Assembly: GCA_024207135.1 (NCBI GenBank)
Contig: CP042428.1
Coordinates: forward strand, 2,356,001 to 2,420,000
DNA length: 64,000 nt
Reading direction: 5' to 3'
Source of the DNA: Arthrobacter sp. C2
GTDB taxonomy: Bacteria > Actinomycetota > Actinomycetes > Actinomycetales > Micrococcaceae
The notes beneath the pieces are model-generated. The model was given only the letters and a program-made list of their open reading frames with translations. It searched no databases and had not been told where the DNA came from. Positions 8,293 to 16,909 of this stretch are shown here, piece after piece. The position numbers and the translations under genes were made by a program. The stretch's first letter is position 1; every line of letters starts with the position of its first letter.

Positions 8293-8949
8293 ATGCTCCG
8301 GAATCGAATGATCAGGCTTTCGCTGGCCTCGGTGGCGGGTGCCGGCATGGCCCTTTCGCTGTCGGGTTGCTTCGGCGGTCCCGCCGAAGCCCCGACCACG
8401 ACCGGGATTCCACAGTCCGGGGTCCCCTCGTCCACGGCACCGGCAACGGACACACCCGCGAGCGCCACTCCGTCCCCCTCGGCCACGGCAACACCCACGC
8501 CTTCGCCTTCGGAAACGGCGCCCGCCACGAGCCCTTCGACCACGACATCGGCCTTGACGATCTTCTACGTGGCCCTCAACGACCAGGGAAAATCCGGCCC
8601 GATGATCGGGTGCGGCGACAGCATCGTGGCCACGGAGACCGGGCCGGTGGTGTACGCCAGCCAGGTGGAGGCGGCGATGAGCGACCTGCTCGATGACAAG
8701 GACGCACAGCACGGGGAATCGGGCTTGATGAATGCGCTCTCGAGCTCGAACCTCACGTACGTCTCATCCTCCGTCGCCGGCGACACGGTCACGGTGGAGC
8801 TTTCCGGGGAGCTCAGCTCGGGCGGGGTGTGCGACGATCCGCGCATCATCGCCCAGGTCACCTATACCGCGATGGTTGCCGCCGGCACGGGCGAAGCGAA
8901 GGTCCTGCTCAATGGCATCGACGTCAACAAGTACTTGAGCCAGAAATAG
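8293..8949 (+). CDS. Secreted lipoprotein with GerMN-like domain
   Basis: 218-aa lipoprotein. Basic residues MLRNRMIR, a hydrophobic stretch and lipobox LSGC place the lipidated Cys at position 26. Residues 28-95 are Pro/Thr/Ser-rich and would span the cell wall. The C-terminal part (FYVALNDQGKSGPMIGCGDSIV, then VEAAMSDLLDDKD, and TVELSGELSSGGVCDDPRIIAQV) resembles the GerMN fold seen in spore-germination and actinobacterial surface lipoproteins. Two cysteines in this part could form a disulfide. The start is chosen for the signal peptide and an upstream AAGGGG. It stands alone. Role unknown, likely envelope-related. Confidence 0.72.
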   Translation: MLRNRMIRLSLASVAGAGMALSLSGCFGGPAEAPTTTGIPQSGVPSSTAPATDTPASATPSPSATATPTPSPSETAPATSPSTTTSALTIFYVALNDQGKSGPMIGCGDSIVATETGPVVYASQVEAAMSDLLDDKDAQHGESGLMNALSSSNLTYVSSSVAGDTVTVELSGELSSGGVCDDPRIIAQVTYTAMVAAGTGEAKVLLNGIDVNKYLSQK

Positions 8950-8956
8950 CCAGGTG

Positions 8957-8987
8957 TTGACGTATAGGCAACAACTGTTGATAAGGT
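8957..8987 (+). promoter_or_regulatory. Promoter of the aminotransferase gene
   Basis: TTGACG at 8957-8962 is followed after 17 nt by GATAAG at 8980-8985 (or TAAGGT at 8982-8987). Transcription would begin within a few bases of the GTG at 8994, giving an essentially leaderless mRNA. A small dyad CAACA-AC-TGTTG lies inside the spacer. Confidence 0.6.
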
Positions 8988-8993
8988 TCGGAT

Positions 8994-10271
8994 GTGAGCT
9001 CAATTACAGGACCCCTTGCGGGCAGTGAAACCGAAATCGCCCTCGAACGCGCCGCCGCGCACGAGTCGCTCTTTTCCGAGCGCGCCTCGCACATCAAGCA
9101 GTCCGCGGTCCGCGACGTCTTTGAGCTTTCCCTGGACCCCTCACTGGTTTCGCTGGCCGGCGGCAACCCGTACCTGCAGTCGCTGCCGCTGGAAAAGCTC
9201 GGGGCCATGGCCTCGGAGCTGATCGCGACCCAGGGCATGACAGCGTTGCAGTACGGCAGCGGCCAGGGCACCGAGGAACTTCGCGCCCAGATCTGCGAGG
9301 TCATGGCCGAGGAAGGGATCACCGGGGTCGACCCGAATAACATTGTCATCACCACCGGGTCACAAGCCGCACAGGATGTCGCTTGCAAGGTCTTCTGCAA
9401 CCCCGGGGACACCGTATTGTGCGAGGACCCCACCTACGTGGGCGCGCTGAACACCTTCGAGGCCTACCAGGTCCGCGCAGAACCCATCGGCACCGACGAG
9501 CACGGGCTCATTCCCTCCGCACTGCGCCAACGCATAGGGCAGCTGCGCGAGGCCGGCGCACGGATCAAGTTCCTCTACACGATCCCCAATTTCAACAACC
9601 CTTCGGGCATTACCCTGGCCGCCGAGCGCCGCGCGGAGATCGCCGAGATCTGCATCGAGGAAAACATCCTCATCCTGGAGGACAACCCCTACGGGATGCT
9701 GCGTTACTCCGGCGAGCCGATCCGCCCGCTGCGCGCCGACTACCCCGAGAACGTCATCTACATGGGATCCTTCTCCAAGATCCTGGCCCCCGGCCTGCGC
9801 ATCGGCTGGGCGGTGGTTCCGCCCCACCTGTTCCGCCGCTTCTACCTCGCCGCCGAGGCCGTCACGCTCTGCCCGGCAACCTTCAACCAGATGCTGGTCA
9901 GCAAGTACCTCGACGGGCACGACTGGCGCGGGCAGATCCAGACCTACCGGGAGCTGTACGCCGGGCGTTGCGCCGCGATGCTCGAGGCGCTGGATGAGTA
10001 CATGCCGGAGGGTGTCGGCTACACCCGGCCCGAGGGCGGCTTCTTCATCTGGGTCACGCTGCCGGAGGGAATCGACACCTATTCACTGTTGTCCAAGGGC
10101 ATCGAGGCGGGCGTGGTCTTCATACCCGGAGCTGCCTTCAGCCCCCACGACGGGCCAAGCCACCGGCTGCGCCTGGCCTTCAGCGCGGTCCCCGAGGAAA
10201 AGATCCGCGAGGGCGTCAAACGCCTGGCCCCGGTTCTGGCCGCTGCCATCGCCGAGAACGGCGTGCGCTAG
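8994..10271 (+). CDS. PLP-dependent aminotransferase, class I (2-aminoadipate/aromatic type)
   Basis: 425-aa cytoplasmic fold-type I transaminase. The PLP Schiff-base lysine is Lys262 in MGSFSKILAPGLRIGW. Other family blocks are LQYGSGQGTEELR, the NNPSG loop at 201-205 and the ILEDNPYGMLRY segment with the conserved Asp at about 230. The protein matches the LysN/MocR C-domain type without any GntR domain, so it is an enzyme and not a regulator. Amino-group donor and acceptor cannot be fixed; 2-aminoadipate, branched-chain or aromatic amino acids are all possible. The GTG start is forced, since the overlapping ATG reads ATG-TGA. No neighbouring pathway genes point to a substrate. Confidence 0.88.
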   Translation: MSSITGPLAGSETEIALERAAAHESLFSERASHIKQSAVRDVFELSLDPSLVSLAGGNPYLQSLPLEKLGAMASELIATQGMTALQYGSGQGTEELRAQICEVMAEEGITGVDPNNIVITTGSQAAQDVACKVFCNPGDTVLCEDPTYVGALNTFEAYQVRAEPIGTDEHGLIPSALRQRIGQLREAGARIKFLYTIPNFNNPSGITLAAERRAEIAEICIEENILILEDNPYGMLRYSGEPIRPLRADYPENVIYMGSFSKILAPGLRIGWAVVPPHLFRRFYLAAEAVTLCPATFNQMLVSKYLDGHDWRGQIQTYRELYAGRCAAMLEALDEYMPEGVGYTRPEGGFFIWVTLPEGIDTYSLLSKGIEAGVVFIPGAAFSPHDGPSHRLRLAFSAVPEEKIREGVKRLAPVLAAAIAENGVR

Positions 10272-10325
10272 AAAAGCCGCCGGTCCCCTGGGACAACGCG
10301 ACGACGGACAGCGCATGATGTATCC

Positions 10326-10622
10326 ATGTGGTTTGGATGGATCGAATTCGATCTCCTGCTGGGCGATGTGCAATCGCTCAAGCAGAAGCGCACCGTCGTG
10401 CGTCCGATGCTCGCCGAGATCAGGCACCGGTTCGAGGTTTCCGTCGCGGAGAGCGGAAGCCAGGAACTCCACCGGCGCGCCGGGCTGGCGGCGGGACTCG
10501 TCGCGGCCGACGCAGCCCACGTGATCGAGGTGCTCGACGGGATCGAGCGGCTGGTCGCCGCACGGCCGGAAGTGGAGTTGCTCAGCGCCCGCCGCCGGCT
10601 GCTTTCCTCCGAGGACGAGTAG
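10326..10622 (+). CDS. DUF503 family protein
   Basis: 98-aa protein of the DUF503 (YlxP) family, recognised from MWFGWIEFDLLLGDVQSLKQKRTVVRPML-type spacing at the N-terminus, here GDVQSLKQKR near residues 13-22, and RFEVSVAE near 35. Small ferredoxin-like fold proteins of this family are often near translation genes; the role is not established. Here it stands alone. CATGAT lies 6 nt before the ATG, so the mRNA may be leaderless. Confidence 0.8.
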   Translation: MWFGWIEFDLLLGDVQSLKQKRTVVRPMLAEIRHRFEVSVAESGSQELHRRAGLAAGLVAADAAHVIEVLDGIERLVAARPEVELLSARRRLLSSEDE

Positions 10623-10664
10623 CCACGTCGATGTACTGCCCCTGGCCGACTTGCCGGAAGCCGG

Positions 10665-12134
10665 CTAGTGGATCACCCAGGTGACCACGCCCAGCAGCGT
10701 GCACACCACCACCAGCAGCACTCCGAGCCGCGGGGCGATCCACGCGGTGACCTCGTGCTCGCTCGGCGGCACTTCCTCCGGGACGGAACCGGAAACCGAG
10801 GCCACCGGCAAGATGGCCAGCCCGTAGGCCAGCAGGATCCGCGAGGGCGAGAGCATCGTGGCCATCGAGGCGGTGACATTGGAAACCGCGACGATCTGCA
10901 GCACCGAGGAACCCATCGCGGTGGCCGCCTGCGCCTGGGTTGCCGCGAGCATGGAGTTTGCCGCAGTGTTTGATCCGGAGATGAAACCGGCCAGCCCATT
11001 GATGACCGGCCCCAGCACCAGGTATCCGGTGCCGTTCCCGGCGAGCGCCGCGCCCAGTTCCCCGCCCATGCCGGTGGCGGCAAGCAGGGCTCCGAGGATG
11101 GTGAAGCCCCCGGTGGTCACCCCGATCGGGATCCAGCTTCGGTAGGCCACATGGGCCCGGGTGCGCAGCTTCCGGTTTCCTCCGCCGAGCGAGGCGGAGG
11201 CATATTGCGCGACCAGGCAGGCGACAACCAGCCACACCCCGCCGCTGGTCAGTGCGCGCTTGAGCAACGAGGGTTCCATGGGCGAGGTCAGCGCCCTGGC
11301 CAGCAGCAGCCCGACGGTAAGCACCCCGTAGGGCAGCAGTGCCACCCAGACCGCACGTCCGGCGGACACCAGGGTGCCTCCGGCCTTGAACGCCAGCAGG
11401 TGCACGGCCAGCACCAGCAGGGAACCGACGATGCCGGCCGGCGGGGTTCCCATGAGCAGGTTGGCGGCGAGGATTCCGGCGTTGAGCAGCACCGCGGCAC
11501 CCAGCAGGTGCGCCAGCAGCCGCCCCGGGTGAGGCGAGCCTGCCCGCAGCACCAGCCAGGAGACGATTCCCGCGCCCAGCACCACCGGAAGGGTCATCAG
11601 CGCCGAGCGCACGCCCACGTCGAAGAGGGTGAGTCCGGCCAGGTCCGCCGCCACGAGGGTGCCGGGGCCGAGCGCTCCCCACGGGACCGCCACCAGCCCC
11701 AGCAGGCTCAGGATCGCCGAGTGCTTGATCGAGTGCCCCAGCTGCAGCAGCAGCGGCACGCCCACGGTGACACCGATGCCGAACCCGGTGACGGATTCGG
11801 CGAACGGGACCAGCCCGAAGATCACCAGCACCGTCCCGGCCTGCTGGTTCGAGGCGCTTTGGCGCAGCCAGCCGGAGATCCTGTCCATGGCACCGGTTTC
11901 GGTGGTGATGCGCGAGAGCAGCACCCCGGCGAAAAGGATCAGCAGCACCTCCAGGATGGTGGGGCCGAACATGGCCCCGGCGTCCAGCAGTTCAGCCAGC
12001 GGGGTGGGGAAAAAGAAGATCGCTGCCAGCACCCCGGTGACCAGCGACCAGGTCGCCATGGTGGTCGCCTTGGTCTTGGCGAAGAACAGGGCCATGGCCA
12101 CCACGATTGGGGAGGCGGCAGCCAGTGCCAGCAT
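10665..12134 (-). CDS. L-lactate permease family transporter
   Basis: 489-aa polytopic membrane protein of the LctP family, predicted to import lactate or glycolate with protons. The family signature region VPFAESVTGFGIGVTVGVPLL is clear, as are the repeats around GPVINGLAGFISGSNTAANSML and VTASMATMLSPSR. The start at MLALAAASP is chosen because AAAGG sits 9 nt upstream; an ATG 9 nt earlier leaves no room for the ribosome site. It is slightly shorter than the Escherichia protein. Monocistronic, convergent with DUF503, with a terminator-like hairpin separating it from the upstream DUF4383 gene. No lactate dehydrogenase is adjacent. Confidence 0.87.
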   Translation of the reverse strand: MLALAAASPIVVAMALFFAKTKATTMATWSLVTGVLAAIFFFPTPLAELLDAGAMFGPTILEVLLILFAGVLLSRITTETGAMDRISGWLRQSASNQQAGTVLVIFGLVPFAESVTGFGIGVTVGVPLLLQLGHSIKHSAILSLLGLVAVPWGALGPGTLVAADLAGLTLFDVGVRSALMTLPVVLGAGIVSWLVLRAGSPHPGRLLAHLLGAAVLLNAGILAANLLMGTPPAGIVGSLLVLAVHLLAFKAGGTLVSAGRAVWVALLPYGVLTVGLLLARALTSPMEPSLLKRALTSGGVWLVVACLVAQYASASLGGGNRKLRTRAHVAYRSWIPIGVTTGGFTILGALLAATGMGGELGAALAGNGTGYLVLGPVINGLAGFISGSNTAANSMLAATQAQAATAMGSSVLQIVAVSNVTASMATMLSPSRILLAYGLAILPVASVSGSVPEEVPPSEHEVTAWIAPRLGVLLVVVCTLLGVVTWVIH

Positions 12135-12267
12135 GCGGCGCATCCTTTGTTCGGGGTGCCGCACCTGGAAATTGAGGCGGCATGTTCTGCTGCGATTGAG
12201 GATACCCGTCCGTGGCAGTAACAACGACTTCCTGGCGGTTGCACCACACAGCCGTGGCAGCAGGAGA

Positions 12268-12303
12268 CCCGCCGCACGTTTCACCATGTGAACGTACGGC
12301 GGG
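12268..12303 (-). terminator. Hairpin after the DUF4383 gene
   Basis: Imperfect stem: CCCGCCG plus ACGTT pair with AACGT plus CGGCGGG, with one mismatch and one bulge around a short loop. It lies just downstream of the DUF4383 stop on the minus strand and upstream of the lactate permease gene. Confidence 0.65.
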
Positions 12304-12339
12304 TCCCGGGATCGGCTTCGGTTTGCGGCGGGGACCTGC

Positions 12340-12792
12340 CTAGGCCGCGCGGCGGGCCGGGGCCAGATTCCGGCCAAGGACCAGGCCCAGTCCGGCCATG
12401 CCAACGCCGAGCGCAAAGTGCAGAACGTTGTCAGCCGTGTTGACCGGGACGAAGTTTGCGGCACTGGATTGGTCGATGAAAACCCCGTAGAAGCCCAGGA
12501 CCAAGTAGACAATCCCGCCGACGACCAGGAACGCCTTCGCCTTCGCCGGGCTGCGCCACAGCATGACACCCAGGACGCCGAAGAGCAGGTGGACTACGTT
12601 GTGCAGGACCGAGACCTGGAAGATGCCGAGCAACATTGAGCTGGAGTGGTGTCCGGCCATCCCCAGGTGTTCGGTGTTGCTGGTGATGCCGGGAATGAAT
12701 CCCAGGACACCAACCAACAGGAAGACCGCGCCAACAGCCAGTGCAACATATTGCACCAGAGAGCGGTGGGTGGTGGTGTGTGTCGAGGCCAT
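12340..12792 (-). CDS. DUF4383 membrane protein
   Basis: 150-aa protein with four hydrophobic segments and the DUF4383 hallmarks: a first helix ending VGVLGFIPG, then LLGIFQVSVLHNVVHLLFGVLG and the terminal DNVLHFALGVGMAGLGLVLG. His residues recur inside the helices (HNVVH, VLH), a feature of the family. AAGGAG lies 8 nt before the ATG, and the context GGAGCACACCATG is strong. The family is widespread in actinobacteria, often stress- or sporulation-linked; its biochemical role is unknown. Monocistronic. Confidence 0.82.
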   Translation of the reverse strand: MASTHTTTHRSLVQYVALAVGAVFLLVGVLGFIPGITSNTEHLGMAGHHSSSMLLGIFQVSVLHNVVHLLFGVLGVMLWRSPAKAKAFLVVGGIVYLVLGFYGVFIDQSSAANFVPVNTADNVLHFALGVGMAGLGLVLGRNLAPARRAA

Positions 12793-12905
12793 GGTGTGCT
12801 CCTTGGGTTCCTGTCGATCTTCAACGCGATTGCGTTGCTGACACCAGGTATTCGGAACCACAGTGCAAACGGATTGCCCTCGGGGCGAAGATCTTCTGGC
12901 CTCGG

Positions 12906-13283
12906 CTAGGCCTGGTGGAGTTCGTCGTAGTCGTTCCGTGCCCGGAGGATGGATGCCGCATGGGCTTGCGACCATTCCCGCATGACTTCGAGGGGACCGA
13001 GCAGGGTGCCGCCGAGCCTGGTGAGTGCATATTCCACGCGGGGCGGGATCTCTGGGTAGCTGGTGCGGGTCAACAAGCCGTCACGTTCTAGCTGGCGAAG
13101 TGTTTGGGTGAGAACCTTGGGTGTGACACCACCGATGTCGGCCCTCAGCTGCGAGAAGCGGCGGGGCCCGGGTTCCAGGGCCAGGAACACCAGCGGCGTC
13201 CATTTGTCCCCCATGCGTTGCAGGATCAGGCGCGAGGGGCAGTCGGGGCTCATGACATCGAAAGCCGCACCATTGGTATCCAT
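12906..13283 (-). CDS. HxlR-family winged-helix regulator
   Basis: 125-aa DNA-binding protein of the HxlR (DUF24) family. It has the usual N-terminal Cys at position 15 (SPDCPSRLIL), the helix MGDKWTPLVFLAL, and the motif FSQLRADIGGVTPKVLTQTLRQLERDGLL with the wing containing PPRVEYALT. HxlR proteins often sense electrophiles or quinones through that Cys. It is divergent from a small NAD(P)-binding oxidoreductase, a common pairing in which the regulator controls the oxidoreductase. TAATAT lies 9 nt before the ATG on the transcribed strand, suggesting a very short leader. Confidence 0.88.
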   Translation of the reverse strand: MDTNGAAFDVMSPDCPSRLILQRMGDKWTPLVFLALEPGPRRFSQLRADIGGVTPKVLTQTLRQLERDGLLTRTSYPEIPPRVEYALTRLGGTLLGPLEVMREWSQAHAASILRARNDYDELHQA

Positions 13284-13328
13284 GGGGTAACCATATTACG
13301 TTGAGGTACTCGATATCAATTGGATACC
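13275..13328. promoter_or_regulatory. Putative HxlR operator region
   Basis: Between the divergent HxlR and oxidoreductase genes, ATTGGTATCC at 13272-13281 and ATTGGATACC at 13319-13328 contain the inverted heptamers GGTATCC and GGATACC. They flank an AT-rich stretch with GATATC and TAATAT. The arrangement would let an HxlR dimer control both promoters. The binding assignment is inference. Confidence 0.4.
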
Positions 13329-13388
13329 ATTGAGGCAATGACACGGCAGGGCCGTCCGCCCGCCACCCTAGAGATCAAGGAACCACCC

Positions 13389-13997
13389 ATGAAGATTGCC
13401 GTATACGGAGCCACCGGAATGGTCGGAAGCCAGGTCGTTGCCGAGGCCGCCAAGCGTGGCCACGAGGTCACCGCGGTGTCCCGCAGCGGGCGCGAAGTCG
13501 CCGGAGCCGCCTCCGCAACCGTCGCCGAACTTGGCGACACCGCGGCCTACCGCGCGCTGGCCAAGGAAAACGACGTCGTCGTCTTCTCGATCCCGCCATC
13601 GCGCACCGGTGAATCCCACCAGCCGTTCATCGACGCCCACGAAGAGATCTCCGAGACCCTGGTCCCCGCCCGCGTCTTCGTCGTCGGCGGAGCCGGCGCC
13701 ACCGAAGTCGACGGGGTCCGCCTGTTCAACACCCCCGGGTTCCCCGAGGAGTACATGCCCGAGGCCCGCACCATGGGCGAGGTCCTGGATTTCTACACCT
13801 CGGCTTCGGGCCTGGACTGGACCATGCTGGCCCCCGCCCCGGTGATTGCCCCGGGCGAGGCCACCGGCAACATCGTGCTGGGCAACGATTCCCCGGCCGG
13901 GGACCACGTGAGCACCGGCGACTTCGCCGTTGCCGCGCTTGACGAAATCGAGGACCCGAAGCACCTGCACCGCCGCTTCACGGTGGCCAGCGCCTAA
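13389..13997 (+). CDS. NAD(P)-binding atypical short-chain reductase (NmrA/SDR-a like)
   Basis: 202-aa Rossmann protein. The nucleotide loop is YGATGMVGSQ near residues 6-15; the basic RSGR after strand 2 suggests NADPH. The sequence follows the family of quinone-reductase-like NAD(P)H-binding proteins (FVVGGAGATEV, GLDWTMLAPAPVIAPGEATG). AAGGA lies 8 nt before the ATG. Divergent from an HxlR regulator, which probably controls it in response to quinones or aldehydes (inference). A good hairpin follows. Exact substrate unknown. Confidence 0.82.
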   Translation: MKIAVYGATGMVGSQVVAEAAKRGHEVTAVSRSGREVAGAASATVAELGDTAAYRALAKENDVVVFSIPPSRTGESHQPFIDAHEEISETLVPARVFVVGGAGATEVDGVRLFNTPGFPEEYMPEARTMGEVLDFYTSASGLDWTMLAPAPVIAPGEATGNIVLGNDSPAGDHVSTGDFAVAALDEIEDPKHLHRRFTVASA

Positions 13998-14013
13998 CCG
14001 CCATCCACGCATC

Positions 14014-14053
14014 GGGTGCGGTGGAGATCGGAATAGCGATCTCCGTCGCACCC
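14014..14053 (+). terminator. Hairpin after the NAD(P)-binding gene
   Basis: Seventeen-base arms with two mismatches (GGGTGCG...GGAGATCG against CGATCTCC...CGCACCC) around a 6-nt loop, 16 nt after the stop codon. Confidence 0.75.
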
Positions 14054-14240
14054 GCTCGCAGTTAAGCTTTGTTGCGGACCTCGGCGCTCGCGCTATGAGT
14101 TCACCCACACACCCCCTGCCCCGGCTCAAGGCACGGACTAAGGTTGAGGGCGGTGCCCACCGCCAGCATCCCCCGCGGTCCGGCGACGGGCGCACGACTC
14201 CACTTCACTTCATCGTCATTGGTTCGCAGGAAGCAGCTTC

Positions 14241-15905
14241 ATGAATAACGTTCGTCCCCTGGCCCGTCGACTGTTCCCGGCCGCCTTCGGCCTTGCCGCA
14301 GCACTCGTGCTTGCCGGCTGCGCCCCGGCCACCACTGCTCCGGAATCCGGCAATGACGCCGGAACCCCGGTCGCCGGCGGCACCCTGGTCTACGCCTCGG
14401 GCGACGCCGAGCCCAGCTGCCTGGACCCGCATGTGGGCGGCAACTACCCGCAGGCCCTGGTCTCTTCGCAGTACCTGGAAACCCTGTACACCAAGGACGC
14501 CGAGGGCAAGCTCATCCCGTGGCTGGCCGAGGACTCCACGGTCTCGCAGGACGGGCTCACCCGGACCCTGAAGATCCGTGAAGGCATCAAGTTCACCGAC
14601 GGCACCGCGTTGGACGCCGCCGCCGTGAAGGCCAACTTCGAGCACCTGCTCGATCCCAAGACCGCCTCCTCCACCGGGTACCTGGCCCTGGGCAAGATCG
14701 ATTCCATGAAGGCCCTGGATGCGGCCACCCTCGAACTGAAGCTCAAGAGCCCGGACAACTCGCTGCTGGAGTCCTTCTCCATGCCATGGGTAGCCATCGA
14801 ATCCCCCACCGCACTGAAGCGCAGCCAGGAAGAAAATTGCGCGGCCCCCGTGGGCACCGGCCCGTTCAAGGTCGAATCCTGGAAGAAGCAGGACGCGGTG
14901 AACCTGGTCCGCAACGAGGACTACGTGCAGCCGGTCGCCACGGACGGCCACGAGGGCGCGGCCTACCTGGACGGCATCACTTGGCGTTTCATCCCCGAGG
15001 CGGCCACCCGCTACGCCGCGCTGCAGGCCGGCGAGGTGCAGGTCATCGACAACGCCCAGCCCGACACCATTGCCGCGGCGATCAAGCTCCAGACCATCAA
15101 GCACCTCGACGCCCCGCGCCCGGGTGCCTCGAACCGCATTGAGCTGAACTCCTCCAAGGCGCCCTTCAACGATTCCAAGGTCCGCGAGGCCTTCATCCAC
15201 GCGGTGAACGTGGATGCCGGCATCGACTCGCTGTTCTTCGGCACCGCGCCGCGCTCCTATTCGCCGCTCTCCAGCGTCGAGCCACTGGCCTACTCCGCCG
15301 AACCGCTCTTTGCCTACGACCCGGCCAAGGCCGGGGAGCTGCTGGATTCGGCCGGCTGGACCGAGCGCGACTCCGAGGGCTATCGGACCAAGGACGGCAA
15401 GCGCCTGTCGCTGGTCTTCCCGGTGAGCACCAGCCAGTCGATCCCCGCCGAGCAGTCGCTCTTTGAGCAGCTGCAGGCAACGGCCAAGGAATCGGGCATC
15501 GAGATCAAGATCAACCTGCTGGACCTCTCCAGCTGGTACGGCGAACTGTTCAAGAACGACTACAACCTGGTCTCCGCCCCCTACACCAAGGTCGGACCGA
15601 GCGTGCTGAGCATCCTCTTCCACTCGGACTCCACGATCCCGGCGCCCTCGGGCTACTTCGCCAACCTCTCCCAGGTCAAGGACCCGGCGCTCGATCAGCT
15701 GCTGGACGCCGCGGGTTCCACCGCCGACGAGGCGGAGCGCAAGGACAAGTACGCACAGGCGCAGAAGCTGGTGCTCGAGGGGCACTACCTGCTGCCGCTC
15801 TATGACCAGCAGAACCACTTCCTGTACTCGGAGAAGCTGAAGAACGTGGGCGCGACCACCGCGGTGGCCACCCCGACGTTCTTTGACACCTGGCTGGCCA
15901 AGTAG
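14241..15905 (+). CDS. ABC transporter substrate-binding lipoprotein, family 5 (peptide/nickel type)
   Basis: 554-aa extracytoplasmic binding protein, first gene of a four-gene importer operon. Signal peptide with lipobox LAGC (Cys at about 27), then the family pattern GGTLVYASGDAEPSCLDPH, LIPWLAEDSTVSQDGLTRTLKIREGIKFTDGT (quoted in part) and ATRYAALQAGEVQVIDNAQP. A Cys in EPSCLDPH and one in EENCAAPVGTG could form a disulfide, as in related proteins. AGGAAG lies upstream of the ATG. It resembles the truncated binding protein at the window start in family and motifs but is a distinct gene. Ligand probably an oligopeptide or similar; not decidable. Confidence 0.92.
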   Translation: MNNVRPLARRLFPAAFGLAAALVLAGCAPATTAPESGNDAGTPVAGGTLVYASGDAEPSCLDPHVGGNYPQALVSSQYLETLYTKDAEGKLIPWLAEDSTVSQDGLTRTLKIREGIKFTDGTALDAAAVKANFEHLLDPKTASSTGYLALGKIDSMKALDAATLELKLKSPDNSLLESFSMPWVAIESPTALKRSQEENCAAPVGTGPFKVESWKKQDAVNLVRNEDYVQPVATDGHEGAAYLDGITWRFIPEAATRYAALQAGEVQVIDNAQPDTIAAAIKLQTIKHLDAPRPGASNRIELNSSKAPFNDSKVREAFIHAVNVDAGIDSLFFGTAPRSYSPLSSVEPLAYSAEPLFAYDPAKAGELLDSAGWTERDSEGYRTKDGKRLSLVFPVSTSQSIPAEQSLFEQLQATAKESGIEIKINLLDLSSWYGELFKNDYNLVSAPYTKVGPSVLSILFHSDSTIPAPSGYFANLSQVKDPALDQLLDAAGSTADEAERKDKYAQAQKLVLEGHYLLPLYDQQNHFLYSEKLKNVGATTAVATPTFFDTWLAK

Positions 15906-15931
15906 CGAACGCCGAAAACCACACTCCAAAG

Positions 15932-16909
15932 ATGAACCAGCCCCTGCCTGCCGGCGGGCGGTCGACCCGGGTTGCCGGGGCGGCCGCCCGCTGGGTGCTG
16001 GGCAAGATCGGCGGAGGGCTGTTCGTGTTGTGGGCGGTGGCCACGGCGATCTTCTTCGGCATCCGGATGATCCCGGGCGACCCGGCCGAGGCGATCATGG
16101 GCGGGCCGGGGTCGCAGGCCTCGGCCGAGGCGCTGGCCCAGGCCCGCGCCGACTACGGCCTCGATGCGCCGCTGTACGTGCAATATTTCAGCCAGTTGTG
16201 GCGCCTGTCCACCGGGGATTTGGGCACCTCCTACTCGCTGAAGACCCCGGTGTCCGAGGTCCTGGGAGAGCTGGTCCCGCCCACCCTGGTCCTGGCCGTG
16301 CTGGCCCTGCTCGTGGCCTGGGCCCTGGCGCTGGTCGTCGCGGTGCTCTCCACGCGCAGCGGTGCCCTGGGGTCCGCGTTGGCCTCGGGCCTGGAGATCG
16401 TCTCGGCCGCGGTCCCGCACTTCTGGCTCGCCAGTGTGCTGATCATGCTTTTTGCCACGGCGCTGGGCTGGCTGCCGCCGGTGAGCACCAATGCGCCGGC
16501 CGGGCTGGTGCTGCCGGTGGCCACCCTGGCCCTGCCGCTGGCGGGGTTCCTCGGCCAGGTCATGCGCGACACCCTGGAAGCTGCACACCGCTCCCCCTTT
16601 GCCCTCTCCGCCCGGGCGCGCGGGGAATCGGAGACCGGGGTGCTGCTGCGCCATTCCCTGCGCCACGCCGCCCTGCCGGGCATCGCCCTCTCCGGCTGGG
16701 CGTTCGGCTCGCTGCTCTCCGGAGCGGTGGTCGTGGAATCCATTTTCGCCCGGCCGGGCCTGGGCCGCTCGCTGCTTTCGGCGGTGACCGCCCGCGACAT
16801 CCCGATGGTCACCGGCGTGGCCCTGCTCTCGGCCGGCGCCTACGTGGTGATCATGGCCTTTTCCGATCTTGCCGAGCGCCTGGCCGACCCGCGGATGGCC
16901 GGATCATGA
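15932..16909 (+). CDS. Peptide-type ABC transporter permease, DppB-like
   Basis: 325-aa inner-membrane permease of the binding-protein-dependent family. Near the N-terminus is the DppB-type segment FFGIRMIPGDPAEAIMGG, followed by periplasmic YGLDAPLYVQYFSQLWRL. The EAA loop that contacts the ATPase is ARARGESETGVLLRHSLRHAALPG. It lies 26 nt after the binding-protein gene and ends in ATGA shared with the next permease, so the operon is translationally coupled. Confidence 0.93.
   Translation: MNQPLPAGGRSTRVAGAAARWVLGKIGGGLFVLWAVATAIFFGIRMIPGDPAEAIMGGPGSQASAEALAQARADYGLDAPLYVQYFSQLWRLSTGDLGTSYSLKTPVSEVLGELVPPTLVLAVLALLVAWALALVVAVLSTRSGALGSALASGLEIVSAAVPHFWLASVLIMLFATALGWLPPVSTNAPAGLVLPVATLALPLAGFLGQVMRDTLEAAHRSPFALSARARGESETGVLLRHSLRHAALPGIALSGWAFGSLLSGAVVVESIFARPGLGRSLLSAVTARDIPMVTGVALLSAGAYVVIMAFSDLAERLADPRMAGS

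Noticed and set aside
8994-10271. MocR-type regulator
   Set aside because: Only the aminotransferase domain is present; no N-terminal GntR winged helix.
14205-15929. 574-codon minus-strand open frame over the peptide-binding protein
   Set aside because: Antisense shadow of a clear lipoprotein gene.
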